Assembly (NCBI GenBank): GCA_035545735.1
Contig: DASZXS010000017.1
Location: forward strand, 62,001-126,000
Reading direction: 5' to 3'
Source: JAJYKC01 sp035545735
GTDB taxonomy: Bacteria; Acidobacteriota; Terriglobia; Bryobacterales; Bryobacteraceae
Length of the DNA stretch: 64,000 nucleotides
In this document: piece after piece, positions 55,454-64,000 of the stretch
Layout of the letters: the number at the start of each line of letters is the position of its first letter
Position numbering within the stretch: the stretch's first letter is position 1
Notes under the pieces: model-generated
Told to the model about the DNA's origin: nothing
The model's input: only the letters and a program-made list of their open reading frames with translations
Databases searched by the model: none
Translations under genes and position numbers: made by a program

Positions 55454-55855
55454 TCACACGGTCTGCTTTACGCTGGACCGGACGAATTCCACAATCTTCC
55501 CCAATGAAGCGCCCGGCTGAAACACCGCCGCAACCCCCGCGCGCTTTAGCCCGGCGGCGTCACCGTCGGGAATGATACCACCGGCGATAACAATCACGTC
55601 TTCCATCTTCTTTTCCCGGAGCAGATCCATGATCCGGGGAACGATGGCATTGTGCGCCCCCGACAATATGGATAGCCCGATTACCTGTACATCTTCCTGC
55701 AGCGCGGCGGTGACAATCATCTCCGGCGTTTGCCGCAAGCCGGTGTAAATGACCTCCATCCCCGCATCCCGGAGGGCGCGGGCGATCACCTTGGCGCCCC
55801 GGTCGTGTCCGTCGAGACCGGGTTTTGCAACCAGCACCCGGATCCGATTGTCCAT
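55454..55855 (-). CDS. icmB: B12-binding small subunit of acyl-CoA mutase (IcmB-like)
   Basis: 133 residues from ATG 55855. Cobalamin-binding motif DGHDRGAKV (DxHxxG), with LSILSGAHNAIVP and VIAGGIIPDGDAAGL completing the B12 fold. It stands alone, separate from the catalytic subunit at 55910, as in isobutyryl-CoA mutases. Start chosen because the upstream Met adds a non-conserved segment. A meaB-type chaperone is not in the window. Confidence 0.88.
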   Translation of the reverse strand: MDNRIRVLVAKPGLDGHDRGAKVIARALRDAGMEVIYTGLRQTPEMIVTAALQEDVQVIGLSILSGAHNAIVPRIMDLLREKKMEDVIVIAGGIIPDGDAAGLKRAGVAAVFQPGASLGKIVEFVRSSVKQTV

Positions 55856-55909
55856 ATTATTGCCCGAGAACACAGGATACAAAGAAAGTGTGCCGTGCGC
55901 TCCCTTAGA

Positions 55910-57511
<1,602 letters not shown>

Positions 57512-57522
57512 AAGATCCTGAC

Positions 57523-58635
57523 TTAATTGTACGCGCCGCTCCGCGCGGCCGGAAGAGCGTCGTAGATTTCCTCCAGGCGCCGCACCGACGCGGCGAGGGA
57601 ATAGCCCTCGCGAATTCGACGCGCGCCCGCCGACGCCAGTTCGACGCGCAGGACCGGATCGGAGGCCGCCAGACGCAGCTTTTCCGTCAGGTCCTCCACG
57701 GCGCCGGGGCTGAAGAGCAGACCGGAAACGCCGTGTTCGATCAACTCCGGGTTCCCTCCGGTGCGTGAGGCGATGGAGCAACACCCGCACGCCATTGCTT
57801 CCATCAATGCGTTCGATAGCGCCTCCGATCGTGACGGCAGCACGAAGATATCGAAAGAACGAAGCCATTCCGCCACCGACCGGGTCAGGGGCTCGAAATG
57901 GCAGTCCGCGACGAGGTTCTTTTCGACGGCGCGCCTCTGGAGAGCCTCGCTCATTTCGCCGCCGCCGACGATAGTCAGCGTCGCCTCGACGCCCGTCTCC
58001 CGAAGTTTCGCAAACGCGTCAATCAGCGTCTCAATGCTCTTTTCGGGTCTCAGCCAGGAGACGATCCCAATACGCACCGGGCCTTTCCTACGTTCACCGG
58101 GCGGGGAGAACACGTCGAGATCGACGCCGTTCGGGCAGTAGTGGATCAGCGTGGAGGGGACACGATCGCGCCGGATCAGGTCGTCGCGGACCGCGCTGGA
58201 GTTCACGACGATTCCATCCACCATATGGTCGGTCAGGCGAAGAAACGGGCGCTTGCCGGGCGTCAGATCGCGATAGGCGCGCTGGCTTGACAGCACAGCC
58301 GGAGCGCCTGCCGCGCGCGCGACAGGAACGGCAAACAGCGTCGCGGGCACATCGAAGGAATGGACGATATCGATGCGCTCCTCGCGGATATATTTTCGCA
58401 AGCGGCTCACCGCTCTCCAATAGGAGGGACGCAGGAGGCCGCGCATAGGAAACTCCGCCACGGGCACGCCCGCGTCCCGCAATTCCCCCAGACACGAGCC
58501 GCGCGCGAGAATACAGCCGGCGCGCGGCTCGAACCGCGACCGGTCCATCCGCGTCGCCACCGCCGTTAGCTGCCGCTCCGTGCCGCCAGGCTCAAGCCAA
58601 TAGCTGAGCAAGAGCACGCGGCGCGGGGAGCGCAT
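57523..58635 (-). CDS. group 4 glycosyltransferase
   Basis: 370 residues, GT4 family: N-terminal VLLLSYWLEPGGTERQL, C-terminal half with GIVSWLRPEKSIETLIDAFAKL, TIVGGGEMSEALQ, FVLPSRSEALSNALMEAMACG and TGGNPELIEHGVSG (E-x7-E site). It transfers a sugar from a nucleotide sugar; substrate unknown. Start ATG overlaps the tssM stop by 1 base (TAATG), suggesting coupling. Confidence 0.9.
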   Translation of the reverse strand: MRSPRRVLLLSYWLEPGGTERQLTAVATRMDRSRFEPRAGCILARGSCLGELRDAGVPVAEFPMRGLLRPSYWRAVSRLRKYIREERIDIVHSFDVPATLFAVPVARAAGAPAVLSSQRAYRDLTPGKRPFLRLTDHMVDGIVVNSSAVRDDLIRRDRVPSTLIHYCPNGVDLDVFSPPGERRKGPVRIGIVSWLRPEKSIETLIDAFAKLRETGVEATLTIVGGGEMSEALQRRAVEKNLVADCHFEPLTRSVAEWLRSFDIFVLPSRSEALSNALMEAMACGCCSIASRTGGNPELIEHGVSGLLFSPGAVEDLTEKLRLAASDPVLRVELASAGARRIREGYSLAASVRRLEEIYDALPAARSGAYN

Positions 58636-61600
58636 TACTCCGTAACGCGGGACGGGCAGCGGAGCGCGAAGAACCTCGGATCGAAGATATCGATCCCATT
58701 GGGCGCGTCCGAGATATCGATCTTCACCACGATGGGATTGCCGTCGCCGTCCGTAACCTGAGCGGCTTGTGAAGCACCCTGGCCCCGGACCTTGCTCAAA
58801 ACCGCCACACGGCTTCCGGCCGGATGAGGATCGGCGTTGGCGAGCAACCGGAACGCGGCCCAGAGGCCGTTGTAATCGCCGAACGGAACGCTCGCTCCCA
58901 CGTTCACACGCAAGCGGGCCATCTGTTGTCCGCTGCCCGGCCACGTGAAAGTCTTGGCCTGAGCCGTGTTCCCGGTGGTAGCCGCCGTCTCGCCGTCGAT
59001 GGTGAGTGTGAATCCTTGCACCTTCGGCGCGGGCTCAATCTTGAGCGTGTATTTCATCCTCGCCTGCCCGTTGGCATCAGCGGGGAAGAACCCTTCCGAA
59101 ATGGCCGCAATGCGATTCAGGAAACTTAGAAAGTCCCCCGACAATTTTGGATCGGCATCCGGCGCATTCACCCAAAAACGGCCCTGCTTGACGATGGACT
59201 TCCCGAGCGCCTGCTGCAGCGTGGCGTAAGCGCTGTTTTGCGGCCCGAAGATAGACGAGAATTCATCAAGGGAAGCGTCCTGCGCGCTCTGCGGGTCGAA
59301 CGGGAATTTCTTCTGCACCTTGGCCAGCGCCGCGCAGAAGCTCTTTCCGGCCGCGCCGGCTTTATCGCGCCCCACTTTTCCGGCATCCGTAATGACAAAC
59401 CGCATTGCGAGGTTGAACGGCGATACCAGGAAGTCTTTCAGCACGATGTCCATGCCGTCTGTGCCGTTAATGTTGAACTTGCCGGCCAAGTCGGAAACGG
59501 TCTTCTGTCCGGATTGCGAAGCGTTCTTGGCGGCTTCATGCAGCGTCAAATTCGGGTTCGAAGCGCGGTCGTCCTTCAGGTTATCCATCGCCTGCTGCAT
59601 GCTCTGCAGGGCCGAGACATAGGACTGATTGGGCGCATCCACCAGGCGGTCGGTCACCGTGGGCAAAGCCACGACCTGGGCCGGTTGAAAAACCCGGGCG
59701 ACGTCCGCGCTGGTCACGGCAGCCGCCTGCGGGGCCTCCGATCCGGCGGCGCTCTTCATCCGGCTCAACGCTTTGCCCTTCCGTTCGGCGCTGCTGAATT
59801 TGGACGTAAGGGAAGAGAAGAGACCGCCGCTCTGCGCGGCTTTGGCCATGCCGTCCGCCTTCCCCATCGCGCCCGGGCCTGCGGCGCCGGCGGCGGCTTT
59901 GGGAGGAGCGGGGAAAGCCGAGTTTTTCGAAATCAGGAACACGGCGGCCAGCAGAGGCGAACGGGTGTCGGAAAGAATCGAGAGTTTGGCCGCCGCATCC
60001 GCGGCGCTGCCGAATGGCGCGACCTTGGTCTGGCGGGCGAAGTCCTCCCAGCGCTGGATATAGTCGCGCCAGTAGAGGGCTTCCAGATCCGCTCCCGAAG
60101 AACCGCCTCCGGGGATAAACTGAGCCACGGCAGCGGTGGCGCCCAGTACGCAAGCATCGCCGCGCGGTCCCTTCGCGCCTTCGCGGATGGCCTTCTCAAC
60201 GGCTTTCCAACCCGCCATGGTGAACGCGCCCGGCACTTCACCGGAGCCGGTTAGAACTTTCTTGAAATCGGGGTAAAAATCGGCAATACGGGCGGGGGGA
60301 ACCGAGCGGTTCACTTCTTCGATCAACCCGTGATACAACTGATCCACTCCTTGCGTGGTGGCCAAATAACTGCGGCCCCGATCCACCAGGTCCTTCTTCT
60401 CGTCCAGATCGTACGGATTCTTGTAGCTGAGTTCGTCGGCGTAGAAATCAAGCTGTTTCTGAATCAACGCCTGCTGCTCGGTATCGACGGTCCTGCCGTT
60501 GCTCCAGGAATTGTAGAAAAGCGGCGAAAGGAACGTCTTGTCCGGCTTGCATTTGCAGGATGTGATCATGCGGTACGCCCGCACTTGGGAATACGCGGTG
60601 TCGTAGGAGACCGAGCCGTCGGAAGTCGCCGGCAGTGCTCCCAAACCCGCCGCCACCCGGCCATAGAAATCGTTGAAAAACATCGCGCGGAAGCGCTGAA
60701 AGTAGAGGTGATACGCATCCGGCAGGACGCGGTTTCCTGAATAGAGGAACCAGCGCAAGCGCAGAGGACGGCTGTCGCGATCGTACGTTTCGAGGATCTC
60801 CAGTTGCTGGCGAAGGCCTTCCATCGCGCGCAGGTCGTCGAGCGTCGGGACGGCGCCCGGGGCGGCCTGGTAACGGTAAGGCGCTTCGGCCGCGGCCTGA
60901 ACGTCGGCGAGCAGGCTGCGATTGCCCCACCAGGACCGGAGGAAACAGAAACATAGCACCAAACCGACGAAGGTGACGCAGCCGTAGGCGATGCGGCGGT
61001 ACAGGTCCTTCTTGCGGTGGCGGAAACCGGCGACCGACTGCAGCCGGTCGGCCAGCACGACGCGATGAAACAACTCCGACACAAAACTCCAGCGCGTGAC
61101 CGTGGGCTCTCCCTGAGCTTCCGGCGCCGGGGTTCCCATCTTTTTCTGATAGTCCTGGAGATTAAACAGCGAGGTCGCTTCGCCGGTGGCGGGACCGCGC
61201 TGAACCGCTCCAATTCCTCCCGCGCTGCCGGCCGATGCGGCCACCTGCCGCGTTCCAGTGAAATAATAACCGCGAAGAATCGGGCTCGGTTGTAGCGGAT
61301 TCGGACGAAACACGTCCACCAGAAACTGCATCAGCGTGTCGCGGAGCCGTTTCATCTCGCGCGGAAATTCGTAGGTTGGGACTTTACGCGCCGCGACGGG
61401 CTCGCGGGCGAGAAAGGTGGTGCGTTTCTCCGCCAGAGAGTAATAAAGTTCGTTAAAGGTCTCGGTGAGGCGGGCGGATTCGGACTCGGCAAATACCTCG
61501 CCCGCGGGCCGTTGCGCGGCCGTCAGAATGGGCAGGGTACAGCCGAGAATCTGCTGGTCTTCATTGTCGGCGAGGCGGGCGAAATAGTCGGCGAAATAGG

Positions 61601-62432
61601 GTATTCCGTCGGCTTTCGAGAAGATGACGTAAACCGGAAAATGAACGCCGAAGCTTTCGCCGATGAGCCGCAGACGCTCCTGAATGCGCCGTCCGAGGCC
61701 GCCGATGCGCCCGGGGTCGGGAATGCCGACAAACGGGCTGATATCGACGAACAAGATTGCGCCGCGCAGGTTCGATTGCGTCTTCCCGCCGGGCAGAAGA
61801 TTGCTCAAAAACGAACCGGCTTTCTTGCCGCGCAGATGCTTGAGTAAGCGCATCCAGCGCGCCGGCTCCTGGCTGAAGAAAGACCCGGAGGTCTCGACAA
61901 ACGCCGCTTCGCCCGCATACCAGAAGTTGCAGAGCTTGGTGGGGAGCACCACCGCATCGCGATACACTTGGCCGGCCAGCAGCTCCGGCTCGAGACCAGC
62001 GCCGAGAAACGTCGTGGTTTTCCCGCCACCCTCGGGTCCCACCAGCAGATACATGGGAAGATTCGTCACCGAAGTGCGAATCCGGCGGCTGGCGAGCGTG
62101 GGAGACTGCGCGAGGCGCGTATTTGCCTCGGAAATCAGGCCAACCACCGCGTCAATTTCGGGGTCGGGGCCGGACGCCGACACCGGCGGTGGAGGCGCCG
62201 CCTGCCCATTGCCGCCGGCCGGTGCCGAGGCGGCGGCGCCCCCGCCCCCGACCTGCCGCGTAAGGCGCGATACCAAAATATAAACCACGAATATCGTCAG
62301 CCCGAGCGCGCTGAGGAAAACAACCGCGAGTAGAAAATTGTCTTCGCTGACCAAAAACCGGCAGCCCAGAACAACCAGAACTTCGTACAGCAGGAATAAC
62401 AGGAGCGAGATGATGAGCTTGCGTTTGGTCAT
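58635..62432 (-). CDS. tssM: type VI secretion system membrane subunit TssM
   Basis: 1265 residues. Two membrane helices near the N-terminus (about 8-25 and 32-55) flank a short loop; then a GTPase-like domain with Walker A GPEGGGKTT (about 133-141). A third helix (about 490-510) leads to the large periplasmic IcmF-type part (about 510-1265), with repeats of DLEALYWRDYIQRW type and the C-terminal beta domain. Anchors the T6SS baseplate to the membrane with TssL and TssJ. It is preceded by tssL 11 nt upstream and followed by a glycosyltransferase gene with a 1-base overlap. Confidence 0.93.
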   Translation of the reverse strand: MTKRKLIISLLLFLLYEVLVVLGCRFLVSEDNFLLAVVFLSALGLTIFVVYILVSRLTRQVGGGGAAASAPAGGNGQAAPPPPVSASGPDPEIDAVVGLISEANTRLAQSPTLASRRIRTSVTNLPMYLLVGPEGGGKTTTFLGAGLEPELLAGQVYRDAVVLPTKLCNFWYAGEAAFVETSGSFFSQEPARWMRLLKHLRGKKAGSFLSNLLPGGKTQSNLRGAILFVDISPFVGIPDPGRIGGLGRRIQERLRLIGESFGVHFPVYVIFSKADGIPYFADYFARLADNEDQQILGCTLPILTAAQRPAGEVFAESESARLTETFNELYYSLAEKRTTFLAREPVAARKVPTYEFPREMKRLRDTLMQFLVDVFRPNPLQPSPILRGYYFTGTRQVAASAGSAGGIGAVQRGPATGEATSLFNLQDYQKKMGTPAPEAQGEPTVTRWSFVSELFHRVVLADRLQSVAGFRHRKKDLYRRIAYGCVTFVGLVLCFCFLRSWWGNRSLLADVQAAAEAPYRYQAAPGAVPTLDDLRAMEGLRQQLEILETYDRDSRPLRLRWFLYSGNRVLPDAYHLYFQRFRAMFFNDFYGRVAAGLGALPATSDGSVSYDTAYSQVRAYRMITSCKCKPDKTFLSPLFYNSWSNGRTVDTEQQALIQKQLDFYADELSYKNPYDLDEKKDLVDRGRSYLATTQGVDQLYHGLIEEVNRSVPPARIADFYPDFKKVLTGSGEVPGAFTMAGWKAVEKAIREGAKGPRGDACVLGATAAVAQFIPGGGSSGADLEALYWRDYIQRWEDFARQTKVAPFGSAADAAAKLSILSDTRSPLLAAVFLISKNSAFPAPPKAAAGAAGPGAMGKADGMAKAAQSGGLFSSLTSKFSSAERKGKALSRMKSAAGSEAPQAAAVTSADVARVFQPAQVVALPTVTDRLVDAPNQSYVSALQSMQQAMDNLKDDRASNPNLTLHEAAKNASQSGQKTVSDLAGKFNINGTDGMDIVLKDFLVSPFNLAMRFVITDAGKVGRDKAGAAGKSFCAALAKVQKKFPFDPQSAQDASLDEFSSIFGPQNSAYATLQQALGKSIVKQGRFWVNAPDADPKLSGDFLSFLNRIAAISEGFFPADANGQARMKYTLKIEPAPKVQGFTLTIDGETAATTGNTAQAKTFTWPGSGQQMARLRVNVGASVPFGDYNGLWAAFRLLANADPHPAGSRVAVLSKVRGQGASQAAQVTDGDGNPIVVKIDISDAPNGIDIFDPRFFALRCPSRVTE

Positions 62433-62443
62433 GTCCGAATCTT

Positions 62444-63175
62444 CTACGTGAGGCTTTTCGCAACGGCATCGCGAACATTGCCGCTCTTCAGAATCAATAG
62501 AAGCGTGAAGAGCAGAAAGAGAACGATCGCCAGCCCGACCGATCCCAATCCTGTGCGCAACAACGTGTTGGCGAGCGCGTCCGGTGCGGCGGCCACGATC
62601 ACCTCACCTGGAATTCCGCCCTGCGGCGAAAGCAGAGGGCTGCGGCCTCGCATCCGCTCGATCCGCTGTCCCACCCGATCCATCAGGACGTGCAACTCGG
62701 ATCCGCCGCCGATAATATACTTCCCTTTGAAGCCCAGTAGCAGGCACAGGTAGAACACTTCCAGCATGTCCGCCAGCTCGGGAGAATCCTGGCGCGTCAG
62801 CAGCTTTTCCAGGCGCGCGTAGAATAGCTCTCCGGCCACTGAAATTCCGAACAACTCATCCTGCAGCGGTTTTTGCGCCCATTCGTTCCGGCAGGGATCG
62901 TGCGAGCTGAGGATCACCTCGTCGAGAAAGGCGACAATCGCAAAATCGGTCTCAATCGTATGCTCGCGGGCATAGTTGCGCTTGATGGCCTCCCGGTTTA
63001 CTTCCGTCAGCGCTTCGACCATCCGCCGGCGGAAGCCGTCCGCGTTGGCGATCTGCTGCCGCCCGGATTGAATTCGAACGATGCCTGTGAAGAAACCCTG
63101 ATAGAGCAGCGCCAAGTTCTCCCGCGGCAGCGCCGCGGCTGTCTGCGAGGGTGTGGGGGGTTGGGGGCGAGCCAT
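62444..63175 (-). CDS. tssL: type VI secretion system subunit TssL (DotU)
   Basis: 243 residues. Cytoplasmic helical domain (about 1-200) with ALLYQGFFTGIVRIQSGRQQ-type helix, YAREHTIETDFAIVAFLDEVIL, and GFKGKYIIGGGSELHVL, and a C-terminal membrane helix (about 216-235) that places the domain inside the cell. DotU-type signatures fit. Forms the membrane complex with TssM. Upstream gene is the unrecognised partial one. Confidence 0.88.
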   Translation of the reverse strand: MARPQPPTPSQTAAALPRENLALLYQGFFTGIVRIQSGRQQIANADGFRRRMVEALTEVNREAIKRNYAREHTIETDFAIVAFLDEVILSSHDPCRNEWAQKPLQDELFGISVAGELFYARLEKLLTRQDSPELADMLEVFYLCLLLGFKGKYIIGGGSELHVLMDRVGQRIERMRGRSPLLSPQGGIPGEVIVAAAPDALANTLLRTGLGSVGLAIVLFLLFTLLLILKSGNVRDAVAKSLT

Positions 63176-63195
63176 GGTCCGATCGTTCCACCGGC

Positions 63196-64000
63196 CTAGC
63201 GGTGAAACTCCTTGTCCGGCAGGTTGGGGTCCGAGGTGATCGACTCAAACCGAAATTCCATGCCATGCTGCGCCTGGTCCGCAAAACGAATGTCCATTAT
63301 TTTTGGCAACTTCGCCTTTCTGGTGCCCACGTAATCTCCATACACGACAGTCATCCCCGATCCAAGGCCCGTGGCGGATTCGTAAACGGCGCGCGACAGC
63401 AGCCCGTTGGGGGCGATCGTCAAGGTGTAGGTCTCGGTAGGCCCGGACGCCTTTACCGTTACCTCGGCATCCCCGCCCGGAGGCGTGGCTGAGGTGAGGG
63501 TCATCTTTCGGTTCACGATATGCGCCAGCAGCACCACCGGCTGGAGATCGCGGTACTGACGAACAATCTTTTCCATTTCGATGGCGACCGGACCGCCTTT
63601 CAGTTTTCCGCTGCCGCCAACCTTGGTGTCGCTGCCTTTGAGCGAGATCCAGTATTTCAGCCCAGCACCTTCGATCTCCAGGTACGCCATCGCTTCCGGA
63701 GTTTTCAGGCGGGCGTCCACATTCCATACGCTACGCTGCCCGCCGGATTGAAAGAGATTCGCACTCCCGTTGGCCCTGAGCCATCCGGCATCGTGCCACC
63801 CTTCCTTGCCGCCCAGGTTGGTTAAAAGGGCGCTCACCGCGTCGTTTCCGAAACGGCGCTGCGTCTCCTCGGTCGGGAGCAGAATTGCGGATTTGCTCGC
63901 CGTGGCGCCCACTTTCAAGGGGATAACGAACTGCTGCCCGATATATCCGTCCTTCTTGAAATCGACAGCGACGCTCGGTGGAGTTCCGACAACCAGCCCG
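63196..64000 (-). CDS. unidentified protein beside tssL, 5' end outside window
   Basis: At least 267 residues; the frame is open to base 64000 and starts off the right edge. Beta-rich with repeated strand patterns, GLKYWISLKGSDTK, KLPKIMDIRFADQAQHGMEFRFES near its C-terminus, no Cys cluster. A periplasmic or lipid-handling fold (LolA-like) is possible from the strand pattern but not certain. It lies 20 nt upstream of tssL on the same strand, so it probably belongs to the T6SS operon. Function unknown. Confidence 0.55.
   Translation of the reverse strand, partial: GLVVGTPPSVAVDFKKDGYIGQQFVIPLKVGATASKSAILLPTEETQRRFGNDAVSALLTNLGGKEGWHDAGWLRANGSANLFQSGGQRSVWNVDARLKTPEAMAYLEIEGAGLKYWISLKGSDTKVGGSGKLKGGPVAIEMEKIVRQYRDLQPVVLLAHIVNRKMTLTSATPPGGDAEVTVKASGPTETYTLTIAPNGLLSRAVYESATGLGSGMTVVYGDYVGTRKAKLPKIMDIRFADQAQHGMEFRFESITSDPNLPDKEFHR

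Noticed and set aside
57512..57868. N-terminal extension of the mutase frame
   Set aside because: Arg/Gly-rich, overlaps the glycosyltransferase gene and has no counterpart in the family; ATG 57511 starts the conserved N-terminus.

Overview
This 64 kb window looks like chromosomal DNA of a soil-type Acidobacteriota, most likely from the Solibacter/Bryobacter branch. The evidence is an Oar-like TonB-dependent receptor fragment at the left edge, a secreted protein (42604-44763) whose C-terminus resembles the Solibacter-specific domain of the TIGR03437 type, DUF1080, DUF4097 and DUF6807 secreted proteins, a Gram-negative lipid A gene (lpxB), dense GC-rich coding in short operons, and no phage, insertion-sequence or CRISPR signal. 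The assignment rests on gene content read by eye, not on a marker-gene tree. Layout, left to right. 1-2367: C-terminal part of a TonB-dependent receptor and a tRNA-Ser(CGA). 2424-7231 (minus): a seven-gene, almost fully overlapping operon in which a PP2C/SpoIIE phosphatase, an RsbW-like kinase and an RsbV-like STAS protein precede an MCE/Mla-type lipid transporter (permease, ATPase, MCE protein, auxiliary lipoprotein). 7591-10150: a secreted DUF6807 protein and tatA-tatC. 10354-15396: a small basic protein, a methyltransferase, an ECF-like sigma factor, a sigma-54 activator with FHA and GAF domains, a frameshifted secreted-protein gene and a small membrane protein. 15407-20867 (minus): an MrfA/YprA-type helicase, an unknown protein, and a PdxA-like dehydrogenase paired with a DUF1537 acid-sugar kinase. 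21012-26423: lpxB, a peptidase-M1-like protein that has lost its zinc site, small secreted or Cys-rich proteins, a LolA-like protein and a GDPD phosphodiesterase. 26560-30282: a NitT/TauT-type ABC transporter (two permeases, one ATPase, one binding protein) ending in a Tat-exported HMA metal-binding protein. 30335-45304: GDP-mannose dehydratase, DUF4097, AlkP-type hydrolase, DUF1080, serA plus a class V aminotransferase, YqeY, PilZ, a TrmJ-like methylase, speA, an SDR, the SBBP-like secreted protein and a LysM protein. 45564-51320: ATP synthase genes b'-b-delta-alpha-gamma-beta-epsilon, without a and c. 51331-55435: sixA, an O-antigen ligase, an SDR, RidA and an NYN/LOTUS protein. 55454-58635: an acyl-CoA mutase split into two subunits, then a glycosyltransferase. 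58635-64000: type VI secretion tssM, tssL and an unknown partial gene. How the genes work together: the most striking unit is the fusion of a serine-phosphorylation partner switch with an Mla lipid transporter in one translationally coupled operon. The STAS protein sits where MlaB would normally sit, which suggests phospho-control of lipid traffic. The second is the ABC transporter coupled to a Tat-exported CxxC metal-binding protein, while tatA-tatC lie elsewhere in the window. The mutase large subunit carries Phe and Gln at the two substrate-selecting positions, matching isobutyryl-CoA mutase rather than methylmalonyl-CoA mutase.
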